Source of the DNA: Betaproteobacteria bacterium
GTDB taxonomy: Bacteria > Pseudomonadota > Gammaproteobacteria > Burkholderiales > Rhodocyclaceae
Reading direction: 5' to 3'
DNA: 64,000 nucleotides
Assembly (NCBI GenBank): GCA_016703785.1
Contig: JADJBM010000031.1
Coordinates: 118,718 to 182,717 of the forward strand
Of the stretch, positions 40,400-52,563 are shown piece by piece. Numbering within the stretch: the first letter of the stretch is position 1; every line of letters starts with the position of its first letter. The position numbers and the translations under genes are program-made. A model generated the notes under the pieces. It was not told where the DNA came from and did no database searches. It saw nothing but the letters and a program-made list of their open reading frames with translations.

Positions 40400-41017
40400 A
40401 TGACTACGCTCGGTTTTGCCATCCTGGCCTACCTCATCGGCTCCATCCCTTTCGCGGTGGTGACGAGCAGGCTGTTCGGCCTAGCCGACCCGCGCAGCTA
40501 TGGGTCGGGCAATCCGGGCGCCACCAACGTGCTGCGTAGCGGAAACAAGCTTGCAGCGCTGGTCACCCTGCTTGGCGATGCCGTGAAGGGCTGGCTGGCA
40601 GTGTTCCTTGTGCAGCAATTCGGCGCCCCCTACGGCGCACAGCCGCAGGACGTGGCCATCGCCGGCTTTGCCGCCTTTTTTGGCCACCTGCACCCAATCT
40701 TCCTCAACTTCAGGGGGGGCAAGGGCGTGGCCACCGCCGCCGGAGTGCTGTTCGGCTTCAGCCTGTGGTTGGGTCTCGCCGTAATGGCGATCTGGGTCGG
40801 CGTGGTGTGGTTTTTCCGCTATTCCTCGCTCGGTGCCATTGCCGCCGCCATCACCGCACCGATCCTCGCCCTAGCCTTGCTGGGGTCGGGCGACATGCTC
40901 ACTGCGGTGTTCTGCATCGCGCTGCTGCTGTACTGGCGCCACAGCGAGAACCTGCAGCGCATCCGCGCCGGCACCGAGCCGAAAATCGGCGATAGGAAAC
41001 AAGCTCCTACGCCCTGA
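40400..41017 (+). CDS. plsY: glycerol-3-phosphate acyltransferase
   Basis: 205 residues, five or so membrane segments. The three PlsY motifs are present: YGSGNPGATNVLRSG, HLHPIFLNFRGGKGVAT and a C-terminal RHSENLQRI segment. It transfers acyl groups from acyl-phosphate to glycerol-3-phosphate, the first step of phospholipid synthesis. The 3' end overlaps the convergent aldolase gene by 11 bases. Confidence 0.95.
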   Translation: MTTLGFAILAYLIGSIPFAVVTSRLFGLADPRSYGSGNPGATNVLRSGNKLAALVTLLGDAVKGWLAVFLVQQFGAPYGAQPQDVAIAGFAAFFGHLHPIFLNFRGGKGVATAAGVLFGFSLWLGLAVMAIWVGVVWFFRYSSLGAIAAAITAPILALALLGSGDMLTAVFCIALLLYWRHSENLQRIRAGTEPKIGDRKQAPTP

Positions 41018-41771
41018 ATTTCGCGGCGAGGCCGTCGGCCGCCTCCGCCAACAGAACGGCATCGACACCGACGGCAACGAAATTGCATCCCGCCTTCAGC
41101 CAGCGCCGTGCCGTTTCCTCCCCGCGCGCCAGGATGCCGGCTGCCTTGTTCGCCTGCCGGATGCGCCGCACGGCATCCTCGATCGCCTGTTGCACCTCGG
41201 GATGCCGGGACTCGCCCAAGTAGCCCATGTCGGCAGATAGGTCCGCTGGCCCGATGAAAACACCGTCCACGCCGGGCGTTGCGGCGATGGCCTCCAGATT
41301 GTCCAGTCCTTGGCGCGTCTCCACCTGGACCAGCAAACACAGTTCCTCCTCGACATGCTTGTAATAGTCCCCGATGCGGCCCCATTGCGTGGCGCGCGTG
41401 CCGCCCGCCACACCCCGACGGCCTGCGGGAGGATAGCGCATGAAACTGACTGCCTGCGCCGCCTCCTCAGCCGTCTGCACATACGGGATCAGCAAGGTCT
41501 GGGCGCCGAGGTCAAGCACACGCTTCATCCAGACGATGTCGTTCCAGGGCGGGCGCACAATGGGTGTCGCGTTCGAGCCGCGCAGGGCCTGCAACTGCGC
41601 CTGCACGGCCGGCAGCTCATTCGGCGCGTGTTCCATGTCGATGAGCAGCCAGTCAAAGCCTGAAGCGCCAAGCAGTTCGATAGCAGCAGCGTCAGCCATT
41701 ACCGACCACAAGCCGATCTGCGTCCTGCCTTCGCGCAGGGCATGCTTGAATTGATTTATCGGCAGTTCCAT
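41007..41771 (-). CDS. HpcH/HpaI-type class II aldolase
   Basis: 254 residues. HpaI signatures include FDWLLIDMEHAPN (active-site His), LLVQVETRQGL and GPADLSADMG (metal-binding Glu and Asp). The family cleaves 4-hydroxy-2-oxo acids to pyruvate or glyoxylate plus an aldehyde; the natural substrate here is uncertain. Immediately downstream of tsaD (one base between) and probably co-transcribed. Confidence 0.9.
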   Translation of the reverse strand: MELPINQFKHALREGRTQIGLWSVMADAAAIELLGASGFDWLLIDMEHAPNELPAVQAQLQALRGSNATPIVRPPWNDIVWMKRVLDLGAQTLLIPYVQTAEEAAQAVSFMRYPPAGRRGVAGGTRATQWGRIGDYYKHVEEELCLLVQVETRQGLDNLEAIAATPGVDGVFIGPADLSADMGYLGESRHPEVQQAIEDAVRRIRQANKAAGILARGEETARRWLKAGCNFVAVGVDAVLLAEAADGLAAKFRA

Positions 41772-41772
41772 G

Positions 41773-42795
41773 TCACACCTCCTCCAATGGCCAGCGTGGT
41801 CTGACCCCGAAACTGCCCTTGCTGCCCTTGCCGCCCTTTCCTTCCCAGCCAGCCAAAAGCCTCTGGGCGCCGGCGAAAGCGATCATCGCGCCGTTGTCGG
41901 TGCACAACTCGATTTCCGGATAGAAAACCCTGGCGCCCGCCGCCCGCGTGCCGACATCCAGCGTGGCGCGAAGCGCCCGGTTGGCACCGACGCCGCCGGC
42001 CACCACAAGTTGCTGCTGCCCGGTCAACTTCAGCGCGGCAAGCGACTTGGCCGCCAGCACTTCGATGATCGCCGCCTGGAATTCGGCGCAGAGGTCAGCC
42101 TTGTCTTGCTCCTCAAGCGCACGATTTCGCACCTGTGTCAGCACCGCCGTTTTCAGGCCGGAAAAGCTGAAACTCAGGTCGCCGCTATGCAACATGGGGC
42201 GCGGCAGAGTGAAGCGCCCCGGCCGCCCTTTCTCAGCCATGCGCGCCAACTGCGGTCCGCCGGGATAGCCGAGGCCGAGCAGTTTGGCAGTCTTGTCGAA
42301 GGCCTCGCCGGCTGCGTCGTCCAGCGTCTCCCCCAGCAGCTCATACTGTCCGACGCCGGCGACGCGCATCAACTGGGTATGGCCACCCGATACCAACAGG
42401 GCAACAAAGGGAAACCGTGGCGGATCGGTCGAAAGGAGTGGGGACAGGAGATGGCCCTCCAAATGGTGCACCGGCAAGGCTGGCACATCGAGGGCCATGG
42501 CCAGAGCCTCGGCAAAACCGGCTCCGACGAGCAGTGCCCCGGCCAAGCCAGGCCCGGCGGTATAGGCGATGGCGTTTATTCCCTCCCGGCCGACAGCCGC
42601 TTCCTCCAGCACCTTGCGCAACAGAGGGACGATGCGCCGGATATGGTCACGGGAGGCCAGTTCGGGCACGACTCCGCCATAAGCCTCATGCAGATCCACC
42701 TGCGAATGCACGGCATGCGCCAGCAAGCCTCGGCCGCTGTCGTACAGGGCCAGGCCGGTTTCGTCGCAGGAAGATTCGATGCCGAGAACCAGCAT
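41773..42795 (-). CDS. tsaD: tRNA threonylcarbamoyladenosine transferase TsaD
   Basis: 340 residues. MLVLGIESSCDETG is the standard start, and VHHLEGHLLSP carries the two metal-binding histidines; GGVGANRALR and TDNGAMIAF follow. With TsaB and TsaE it makes t6A37 in ANN-decoding tRNAs. The ATG at 42795 is chosen over an upstream TTG at 42804. It diverges from rpsU, a common arrangement. Confidence 0.96.
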   Translation of the reverse strand: MLVLGIESSCDETGLALYDSGRGLLAHAVHSQVDLHEAYGGVVPELASRDHIRRIVPLLRKVLEEAAVGREGINAIAYTAGPGLAGALLVGAGFAEALAMALDVPALPVHHLEGHLLSPLLSTDPPRFPFVALLVSGGHTQLMRVAGVGQYELLGETLDDAAGEAFDKTAKLLGLGYPGGPQLARMAEKGRPGRFTLPRPMLHSGDLSFSFSGLKTAVLTQVRNRALEEQDKADLCAEFQAAIIEVLAAKSLAALKLTGQQQLVVAGGVGANRALRATLDVGTRAAGARVFYPEIELCTDNGAMIAFAGAQRLLAGWEGKGGKGSKGSFGVRPRWPLEEV

Positions 42796-42836
42796 GGGGA
42801 TCAAAACGGGGTCAAAAAAAGCATTCTACCGGCCTC

Positions 42837-42865
42837 TTGGACTTTCCCGGAAATGCGGCTATAAT
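42837..42865 (+). promoter_or_regulatory. sigma-70 promoter for rpsU
   Basis: TTGGAC (42837-42842) and TATAAT (42860-42865) with a 17-base spacer, 35 bases upstream of the rpsU start. A near-consensus promoter for the macromolecular-synthesis operon. Confidence 0.75.
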
Positions 42866-42899
42866 TTGCGGTTTCCCAGTTAGAGCAGGGTTTATCCGC

Positions 42900-43112
42900 A
42901 TGCCTGGTATCCGCGTCAAAGAAAATGAGCCGTTCGAAGTGGCCATCCGCCGTTTCAAGCGCGCAATCGAAAAAACCGGCCTTCTGACCGAGCTGCGTTC
43001 GCGCGAGTTCTACGAGAAGCCCACGGCCGAGCGCAAGCGCAAGCTCTCCGCAGCTGTGAAGCGCCATCATAAGCGCATCCGCAGCCAGACGCTGCCGCCG
43101 AAGATGTACTGA
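42900..43112 (+). CDS. rpsU: 30S ribosomal protein S21
   Basis: 70 residues, full length and highly conserved (EPFEVAIRRFKRAIEKTGLL; RKLSAAVKRHHKRIRSQ). First gene of the rpsU-dnaG-rpoD region. A terminator-like hairpin between rpsU and the next gene would allow higher expression of S21 than of the rest. Confidence 0.97.
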   Translation: MPGIRVKENEPFEVAIRRFKRAIEKTGLLTELRSREFYEKPTAERKRKLSAAVKRHHKRIRSQTLPPKMY

Positions 43113-43192
43113 TAATCCGTCAGGGTGCCGGAAACGCCAGCAATGGCGGCGCAGGCATCCAGTCGGTTGGGGTCGCTTCCCAGACAAAAACC

Positions 43193-43223
43193 AGCCTCGG
43201 ACTGCCAAGTGCCGGGGCTTTTT
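43193..43223 (+). terminator. terminator/attenuator between rpsU and yqeY
   Basis: AGCCTCGG (43193-43200) pairs with CCGGGGCT (43212-43219, one G-U pair), followed by four further T. Fits partial termination after rpsU. Confidence 0.6.
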
Positions 43224-43258
43224 GCTTTGTATGCCAGCAACCTGACCATGAGCCCGAT

Positions 43259-43705
43259 ATGTCACTCAAAGCCCGAGTCTCAGAAGACATGAAGGTGGCC
43301 ATGAAGGCCCGCGAAACCGCACGCCTGGGCGCCATCCGCCTGTTGCTGGCCGCCATCAAGCAGCGCGAGATCGATGACCGCGTCGAACTCGATGATTCCG
43401 GCATCCTGGCCGTCATCGACAAGATGCTCAAACAGCGCCGCGACTCCATCGCCCAGTACGAGGCGGCCGGTCGCCAGGATCTGGCCGACGCCGAGAAATT
43501 CGAAGTCGGCGTACTAATCGGTTACATGCCGCAGGCACTCTCGCCAGCCGAAATCCAGGCCGCTGTGACTGAGGCGGTCGTTGCCAGCGGGGCGGCCGGC
43601 ATGCAGGACATGGGCAAGGTGATGGCAGTTTTGAAGCCGAAGCTCGCCGGCCGCGCCGACATGAGCCAAGTGTCCGGCCTGGTCAAGGCCGCCTTGGCCA
43701 AATAG
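43259..43705 (+). CDS. yqeY: GatB/YqeY domain protein
   Basis: 148 residues, matching YqeY (MKVAMKARETARLGAIRLLL; EVGVLIGYMPQALSPAEI). The domain also occurs at the C-terminus of GatB and binds tRNA; the free-standing protein has no settled function. Usual position between rpsU and dnaG. Confidence 0.93.
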   Translation: MSLKARVSEDMKVAMKARETARLGAIRLLLAAIKQREIDDRVELDDSGILAVIDKMLKQRRDSIAQYEAAGRQDLADAEKFEVGVLIGYMPQALSPAEIQAAVTEAVVASGAAGMQDMGKVMAVLKPKLAGRADMSQVSGLVKAALAK

Positions 43706-43745
43706 TCAAGAAGGCGATCGCGCAGGCAATTTCGTCGGGCTTTCC

Positions 43746-43751
43746 TATAAT
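43746..43751 (+). promoter_or_regulatory. putative -10 box for dnaG
   Basis: TATAAT 56 bases before the dnaG GTG; no clear -35 element. Confidence 0.35.
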
Positions 43752-43806
43752 GGATTGACGGCCAGGGCGCTACCCGTTTACGCCAGCACCCTCATTTGAA
43801 TTTAGT

Positions 43807-45558
43807 GTGATTCCAGAATCTTTCATCCAGGAACTCCTCGCGCGCATCGACATCGTCGACGTCATCGAGCGTTACCTGCCTTTGAAGAAGGCGGGCGCCA
43901 ACTATGTTGCCTGCTGCCCCTTCCACAGCGAGAAGACCCCCTCCTTTTCGGTCAGCCCATCCAAACAGTTCTATCACTGCTTCGGCTGCGGAGCGCACGG
44001 CAGCGCCATCGGTTTCATCATGGAATATGCCGGCCTCGGTTTCATCGAGGCGGTGGAGGACCTTGCCGGGACTATCGGCCTGCAAGTGCCGCAGCAGCGG
44101 CCTGACGAGCGTCGGCTGAAAGTCGCCGGGGCCGCCCCGCTCACCGAGCTCATGTCTCGCGCGGCAAAGTTCTACAAGGATCAGCTCAAGGCCAGCCCGC
44201 ATGCCATCGACTACCTGAAGGGCCGCGGCCTCACCGGCGAGATCGCGGCCCGCTTCGGCCTAGGCTACGCTCCGGACGGCTGGCAGGGCCTGGCTGCCGT
44301 ATTCCCCGACTACTCCGACAAGGCGCTGGTCGAGTGCGGCTTGGTCATCGAGGGCGATGCCGGCAAGCGCTACGACCGCTTTCGCGACCGCATCATGTTT
44401 CCCATCCTCGACGGCCGCGGCAATGTCATCGGCTTCGGCGGCCGCGTCATCGGCCAGGGCGAACCGAAGTACCTCAACTCACCGGAAACGCCGCTGTTCG
44501 AGAAAGGTAGGGAACTGTACGGTCTGCTGCAAGCGCGCGCACCCATCCGTGACGAGGATTGCGTCATTGTCGTCGAGGGCTACATGGATGTCGTCGCCCT
44601 CGCCCAGCACGGCATCGGCAACGCCGTGGCCACCCTGGGCACCGCCACCACGCCCACCCATGTGCACAAGCTGCTGCGCCAGGCCGACCGCGTCATTTTC
44701 TGCTTCGACGGGGACAATGCCGGCCGCAAGGCGGCGGCCAGGGCGCTGGAAGCCAGTCTGGAACACGTAGTCGACAACAAGACGATCGCCTTCCTTTTCC
44801 TGCCGACCGAGGACGATCCCGACAGCTATGTCCGCGCTCACGGAGCAGAGGCTTTCCGCAAACTAGCGGAGCAGGCCATGCCGCTGACGGATTTCCTGAT
44901 GCAGGAACTGAAATCCGGCAAGGACCTTGCCGCAGCCGAGGGGCGCTCACAACTGGTCCACGCCGCCAAACCGTTGCTGGGCAGACTGCAGGCCCCGTTG
45001 CTGCGCCTTCAACTCGTCAAGCAACTAGCGCAGGCGAGTGGCTTCTCCCAACCGGAGATCGAATCCCTCTGCGGCCTGCCGGCGGTGGTCCGCAGGACAG
45101 TGCCTGCGAGATCACCACGCGGTGCGCCCTCGCCGATAGCGAGAAAGCTCCTGCGCGTGGTCGTTCAGCAGCCTGTCCTGGCTGCGCGGCTCTCGACTGA
45201 TCTCATTCCGGAAGGCCATGCCGAAACCGACGCCCTGAATGCGCTGATCAAGGCAGTTGCAGAGGGAAGTCTGGCAGGCGAAGGCTTCGGCATGGTGCTG
45301 GAACATTTCCGTAGCACGCCGCACGAAGGCCTGATTTCCGAGGTTCTTGGGGAACTCGTCGAGGAGGAATTCGACCAAGAGTCGATCGAAGCGGTTTTTG
45401 CCGATACCGTCGAGCGACTGAGACAGGCGGGCATCCGGGGCGAGATCGATGCGCTCAATGCCAAGAACAAAAGTGTCGGCCTAGGCACCGAAGAAGTCCG
45501 CCGCCTGCAGCAATTACTGACGCAGAAACAGGCGGTTAAACCGGCGACTTCGGTCTGA
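43807..45558 (+). CDS. dnaG: DNA primase
   Basis: 583 residues. The N-terminal CHC2 zinc finger has Cys and His in VACCPFHSEKTPSF and FYHCFGCGAHG; the TOPRIM core has VVEGYMDVVAL and FCFDGDNAGRKAA; the C-terminal domain would bind DnaB. It lays RNA primers for replication. The start is a GTG at 43807 without a strong ribosome site, which fits its usually low expression. Confidence 0.96.
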   Translation: MIPESFIQELLARIDIVDVIERYLPLKKAGANYVACCPFHSEKTPSFSVSPSKQFYHCFGCGAHGSAIGFIMEYAGLGFIEAVEDLAGTIGLQVPQQRPDERRLKVAGAAPLTELMSRAAKFYKDQLKASPHAIDYLKGRGLTGEIAARFGLGYAPDGWQGLAAVFPDYSDKALVECGLVIEGDAGKRYDRFRDRIMFPILDGRGNVIGFGGRVIGQGEPKYLNSPETPLFEKGRELYGLLQARAPIRDEDCVIVVEGYMDVVALAQHGIGNAVATLGTATTPTHVHKLLRQADRVIFCFDGDNAGRKAAARALEASLEHVVDNKTIAFLFLPTEDDPDSYVRAHGAEAFRKLAEQAMPLTDFLMQELKSGKDLAAAEGRSQLVHAAKPLLGRLQAPLLRLQLVKQLAQASGFSQPEIESLCGLPAVVRRTVPARSPRGAPSPIARKLLRVVVQQPVLAARLSTDLIPEGHAETDALNALIKAVAEGSLAGEGFGMVLEHFRSTPHEGLISEVLGELVEEEFDQESIEAVFADTVERLRQAGIRGEIDALNAKNKSVGLGTEEVRRLQQLLTQKQAVKPATSV

Positions 45559-45566
45559 TTTTTTGA

Positions 45567-45572
45567 TATAAT
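45567..45572 (+). promoter_or_regulatory. putative -10 box for rpoD
   Basis: TATAAT nine bases after the dnaG stop and 41 before the rpoD start; -35 not convincing. Confidence 0.35.
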
Positions 45573-45612
45573 TTTGGGTTTTCCCCGCATACAGCGCTTA
45601 CTGAGGAACAAC

Positions 45613-47778
<2,166 letters not shown>

Positions 47779-47785
47779 ACATAAT

Positions 47786-47809
47786 AATCGGCAGCCTTGG
47801 CTGCCGATT
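47786..47809 (+). terminator. terminator-like hairpin after rpoD
   Basis: An exact 11-bp stem (47786-47796 and 47799-47809) around a TT loop, seven bases after the rpoD stop; the following T-content is modest. Confidence 0.6.
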
Positions 47810-47825
47810 CTGTATCATCCCCGCG

Positions 47826-47902
<77 letters not shown>

Positions 47903-47980
47903 ACCCATCATGCAAGCCGAGTTCGCAAAAATGCCTGCATCAAGGGGCTATTGTGCATCAGCACTTTCTGCCGCCTGTGC

Positions 47981-50909
47981 TCAATGCAGGTTGATCCGCG
48001 TTATGTCCCCAGGTTGATCCAGTAGGTCCTTAACCCGGCCCTGAGCAAGAGTGTTGCGCACGAAAGTCGCCACACCTGCATCCTCTATGAAACTGGCCGA
48101 CGACTCGGCAAGCAGCATCTTGCCCGGTTCCTGTGGTGTGGCGATGGCAAATCCCTGTACATAATCGACACCAATTCGCGCCAGGGATTCGATGGTGGCG
48201 CAGTCCTCCGCCCATTCGGCAATGCTCTTCATGCCCAGGTTGCGCGCAAGTTCCACGATGGCTTCGACAATGGCCAGATTGGCCGGGTGGGCATTAACGC
48301 CTCTGACGAATTCACCGTCGATCTTCAGGGCATCCGCCGGGAGTTCCTTGAGGTAGGAGAAGGATGTGTATCCCGCCCCGAAATCATCGAGCGCTATTTT
48401 CGCTCCATAACTGCGTACCCCGTCGATGAAGCGCCGGGTGTTGTCCAAGTCGTGCAGCGCCACGCTTTCGGTAATCTCGATACACAGCCGCTCCACCGTG
48501 CGTCCGTACTGCGCCAGTATCGAAAAAGCATCTTTGATGAATTTCTCGTCGTTGAGGGATCCGCCGCTCAGATTCAGGCAAACGAACCGCGTGTTCTTGA
48601 GGTGTTCATAGTGGGTGCTGACCCACTCCAGCGTATTGATGAGTACCCATTTGTCGATCACCGCGATACGCCCGTTGCTTTCCGCTGCGCTGATGATCTT
48701 CCAGGCCGGTGTAATCGAACCGTCAGCCTCCCTCATCCGGAGCAGCACCTCGAAATTGAGGGAGTCGTAAGGCGCCCGCAGGGACATAATGGGCTGCATC
48801 ACTTGAAACAACCCTTCCGGAGCGGCATTGGTCCCAAAGCGCTCGATCAGATGCAACTCCTCCTCGCGCTCTCGGAACACCGGAGAATGCCTGTCATAGA
48901 CCACGGGATTGCCATGATTCCCATTCTTGGCTTCGCGGCAGGCCCGGTCCGCCACTGAGATGGCATCCTTTACCCGCATGCTTTTGTCGATTTCGACCAA
49001 ACCGATCGAGCCTTTCACCTGAAAAGCACGTTCGCCGATCAGATAGGGGGGTTCCATTCGGTCGACAATTCCACGGCAAATCCATGCCGCTGACTGGATT
49101 GGGGTGCCCTTGAGCACAATGACAAATTCATCGCCTCCCACCCGGCCTATGCTCTGCCCTTCGGTCAGCATGCCTCGGATGCGGTCACACACCTGCTTCA
49201 GGACTTCGTCACCGGCGACATGGCCAAACAGATCGTTGATCAACTTGAACCGGTCCAGATCCAAGTAGGCCAGAGCCATCGCGTTGCCTTCGGCAAGTTC
49301 GCCGATGGACTCTTCGAACACCTTTTCAATCCCCTTCGATTCAGGATCCCGGTAAGCGGATCATGCTCGGCTAGAAAGAGGAGCCGCCCGGTAGCCTTGA
49401 CCTTGTCGGTGACGTCCTGCAGCGAACCTTCTATCTTGTCCTTGGCCATGGTTGCTTTCACCATGAACCATTTTTGATCCTTGCCACGCCGGGAAATGCT
49501 TCTGATTTCCATCTCCTGACCGGCACCGCTCAAGACCAGCTTCTGCAGTTTGTCCCATGCACCCAATTCGAAATGATCGCTCCAGTGATCCCTGGGGCTG
49601 CTATGCAGACCAAGCATCTCCCGCAAGGCTGGATTGGCCCGGGCAAACTGGCCTTGCGACGTCATCAGAACAACCCGATCGGAATGGCTTGCTAAGTGTT
49701 GCGCAATGCCGTCTGCGCACTTACGCGATCTTCTCTTTCCTGCCGCATCTGCTCGGCGATTGCAAATGCCGCCAGCAGGCTCGACGACAATGCGGCCGTA
49801 ACGCTGTTGATCGTCCCGATCAAGACCTTGACTCCGAGGGCGGCAGCTATGACTTCGTACAAGCTTGCAAAAAGCGCGATGCCAAGCGAAGCGCTATACC
49901 ACATCGCGACCTTGGAGCGCATGCTGAAAAGAATGCGGAATAAGAAGAACGCCAGTACGCCAATTCCAAAAGCCGTTGTCAGCCACAGATATGGGAGAAA
50001 CTGCTGATAGGGGAGAACCACAGCGAAAAGCAGCAATGGCAGACATGACCACTGAGCAGCCCGCAACAAGCGTTCGTGGCCCACACGTTTGAGGTCATCT
50101 CTGAATAACCTGGTGAAAAGCGTATAAGTCAATACGTAATACGTAGCCATGGAAAGTTTCCTCATTGAAACCATCCATTCCGGGGGAACTTCCTTTCGAG
50201 CCATTGCGTGTCCCACCCCATGGAAAGCGCAGCAACACGAAGATTTGCCACCAGCCAAGCGGCAAACATCACGTACATCCATTCCCGATTGATGATCGCC
50301 GTTATCAGCACGAAAAGAGAGAGCACGATTACGCCGCCATCGAGCAATCCCGCATTGCGCTGAACCTGTTGTAACGATACCGCTAGTTGGGGAGCCGGCC
50401 ATTGCGCGATTGAAATCCGCGCTGGCCCGGGAGTAGGTAGCCTGACACACAACCGCATTGTCAGTTTTCTGCGGTCCTAACTCGAGAACAAATCCAGCCT
50501 TGGCTTCCTTAATACTGCCGATCGTCTGCCCTCGACTTGCCTCACCCAATGGTTCCAGCCCTGCAGGGTTCCAGCAGGAAATGGAGGTGGCGTGCCTCGA
50601 TGGGAACTCAATAACGGGAGCTTGTCCTTCACCACTGGACGGCACAACAAATGAGAACCAGAACGGATTTTCCGAAAGCCTTGTGTCGAAGTGGCGTACA
50701 GCAGATGTTTTGCTCAGTTTCTCCTGCGCTACTTCATGTGTCAGGGTGGAAACTTTCTGCTCCAGAACGCGAAACTCGATCGGGATGCCATTGCCTACCG
50801 AGTATTGGCTTTCCCATGCAAACAATGCGGTAAGGGTCAAGACGCCTATCGCAATAGGGATGCCAAAAACAGAGAACTTGAACAGTAGCGCATCAAGCGC
50901 TTTGCTCAT
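47981..50909 (-). CDS. 7TM-PAS-GGDEF-EAL c-di-GMP protein, with several frameshifts
   Basis: One gene of about 975 residues, read across frameshifts near 50386, 50206, 49700 and 49333. From the N-terminus: a signal-anchor helix, a periplasmic domain (about 35-175), a block of several membrane helices, a PAS domain (SDRVVLMTSQGQFARANPAL), GGDEF (GRVGGDEFVIV) and EAL. The EAL motif reads EVL (FEVLLRM) but the other metal and substrate motifs are kept (LNLSGGSL, ITESVALHD, LDDFGAGYTSF), so phosphodiesterase activity is plausible. At 50386 and 50206 a single base in a homopolymer accounts for the shift. ATG 50909; 50942 is an alternative. Confidence 0.82.
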
Positions 50910-51112
50910 GTCCTGCCTTTGTAGCGAAAATGATGATCGCATACTTTATGCCCGGTAATGCGAACCCCATAACCAGCAATGGTCGCGGTCAATCAGCACG
51001 GGACGCCCTGGTACTCGGCCAATCCATACAAGCAACAGAAATATTGGGCAGCATGCAGAGCCGACATGCTCCCTCTTCTGAATTATTTAGATTATTTACG
51101 GCCAATTCCCCA
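50910..51112. other. AT-richer intergenic stretch
   Basis: About 200 bases between the c-di-GMP gene and the acyltransferase gene, clearly less GC-rich than the rest of the window. I see no supported gene or promoter. Confidence 0.5.
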
Positions 51113-51797
51113 TTACCTAAGCGATTGCATGAATTGACTGATTTGGCAGGCCAATTTCAACCTGGGTGAAAATACTCCATCACTCGATATGCTGATGTCC
51201 GGATGGTGCGTACCGCACATGAAATTGAGTAATGGGTGATTCACTGCCGCCCATCTGGCTTTGCCGAACCGATTTCGAAGGCCAGAACACGGTGGGGAAT
51301 ATTGCCGACATGACGCATGGGGATATATTCTCCAACGCCAAAGACATCCCGGAACAAGAGTGCTGCATATTGCCTATCCAATGGGGCCTCGCGGTAATTA
51401 CCATCCATTCGATGCCGGAAGACTGGCAGAACTCAAAGTACGCCTTGAATAGCGCAGTCTTTACAATCCTTCCCATGCGTCCTTCGGCTATTCCAAGACG
51501 CGTCGCCTCCTCAAGGCTGGCGCCCTGCAGCCAGTCGGGAAGCACCACTGATTGCTCGAGAGTCGTTTTGTGTGCGTTAGTCTGTATCCGCATGGTTCCA
51601 GAGAATCCGTCCAACCTAGACTCCGCCAGTAAACCACAGTCCCCTTTTCGAAATCGTGCAAGGCTCCTTGGGTGAGCGGTGCGCCAATGCCGGCACATGT
51701 CGAGCATAGGCTTGGTGCCTTATGGATACAGCTTTTCGCGAGTTCCTCCTCATTGGTTGCCAGCCTTTACAGTGAAAGGCAACCGTTCGATCTTCAT
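51113..51797 (-). CDS. FeeM-like N-acyl amino acid synthase (GNAT fold), frameshifted
   Basis: About 228 residues, assembled across shifts at several places (near 51240, 51383 and 51640-51770). Recognisable parts are KAVSIRHQAYARHVPAL, TMRIQTNAHK, LEEATRLGIAEG, GIEWMVITARP, then PLDRQYAALLFRDVFGVGEY, PMRHVGNIPHRVLAFEIG and THHPDISI. This matches the LuxI-like acyltransferases that join fatty acyl groups to amino acids, found in exosortase/PEP-CTERM-rich betaproteobacteria. The ATG at 51797 has GGAGGAAG upstream. A tiny frame just before it (ending in NVGMLEMAPEEAG) may be a leader peptide. I read the shifts as sequencing errors. Confidence 0.7.
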
Positions 51798-51892
51798 CCG
51801 GCTTCCTCCGGCGCCATCTCGAGCATGCCGACGTTCGGGTTGGCCCATCGATCGCTGCCAAGCGGTCTTGCGTTTCATTTTCATCATCCTTT

Positions 51893-51908
51893 CGTGAAAT
51901 AATTCACG
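51893..51908. promoter_or_regulatory. dyad CGTGAA-N4-TTCACG upstream of the acyl-synthase gene
   Basis: Exact 6-bp dyad with a 4-base AT centre, about 95 bases before the acyltransferase start, inside the AT-rich spacer. A candidate operator. Confidence 0.4.
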
Positions 51909-51983
51909 ATCCAACTCATGGCCAGCCATCTCCTCTGCGGCTCGGTTCCGCGCATAAGTCTATTCCTTATCATTGGTTAGCTC

Positions 51984-51998
51984 CAGAAATAATTTCTG
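51984..51998. promoter_or_regulatory. dyad CAGAAA-TAA-TTTCTG
   Basis: Exact 6-bp dyad with a 3-base AT centre in the same spacer as the dyad at 51893. A second candidate operator. Confidence 0.4.
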
Positions 51999-52058
51999 CC
52001 TGGAATTATCTGATACATGTTTTATAGTTTTATGTATTGTTATGGCTGGTGGGGCTCT

Positions 52059-52550
52059 TCACAGGCTACCTGTTAATCGCGCAGATTGCTCGATCAAAGC
52101 CTTCCAATCGAAGAAATTCGTACGGCTGGGCCGAGAAATGCTTGCAGGGGTGCGCTTCAGCGCGCCCTTCTTCTGGATCAGTTCGATTTTGTAGCCGTCG
52201 GGGGTCCTGGACGAAGGCGATGACCGTACTGCCGTGTTTCATCGGCCCCGCCTCGCGGGTTACGGTGCCGCCGCGGCGTCCGATCTCGTCGCAGGCGGTG
52301 TAGGCATCGTCAACCTCCAGAGCAACATGGCCGTAGCCGCTGCCCAGTTCGTGACTGATCGACGTCCCAGTTGAAAGTCAGCTCCAGCACTGCGCCGTCT
52401 CTTTCATCCTGGTAGCCGACAAAGGCCAGGGTGAACTTTTACCGTCCGGGAAATCCGTTCGCCGCAGCAGCCATGCCCAGCACCTCGGTGTAAAACTTGA
52501 TGGAGCTATCGAGATCGCCGACCCGCAGCATGGTGTACAAAATTCGCATG
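52059..52550 (-). CDS. gloA: lactoylglutathione lyase, frameshifted
   Basis: MRILYTMLRVGDLDSSIKFY begins at 52550 and matches GloA. The remainder appears in shifting frames: KFTLAFVGYQDERDGAVLEL, ELGSGYGHVALEVDDAY, EAGPMKHGSTVIAFVQDP and DGYKIELIQKKG. At least four one- or two-base indels are needed, near 52205, 52352, 52436 and 52470. The enzyme isomerises the methylglyoxal-glutathione adduct. AGGAG lies seven bases before the ATG. A degenerate copy of the bipartite motif falls at 52374-52397. The 3' end is uncertain. Confidence 0.75.
52374..52397 (+). repeat. degenerate copy of the 24-bp bipartite motif
   Basis: Left half-site exact (AAAGTCAG), spacer 10, right half-site GCGCCG instead of ACGGCG; lies in the error-rich gloA region. 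Confidence 0.35.
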
Positions 52551-52563
52551 AGGTCTCCTGTTC

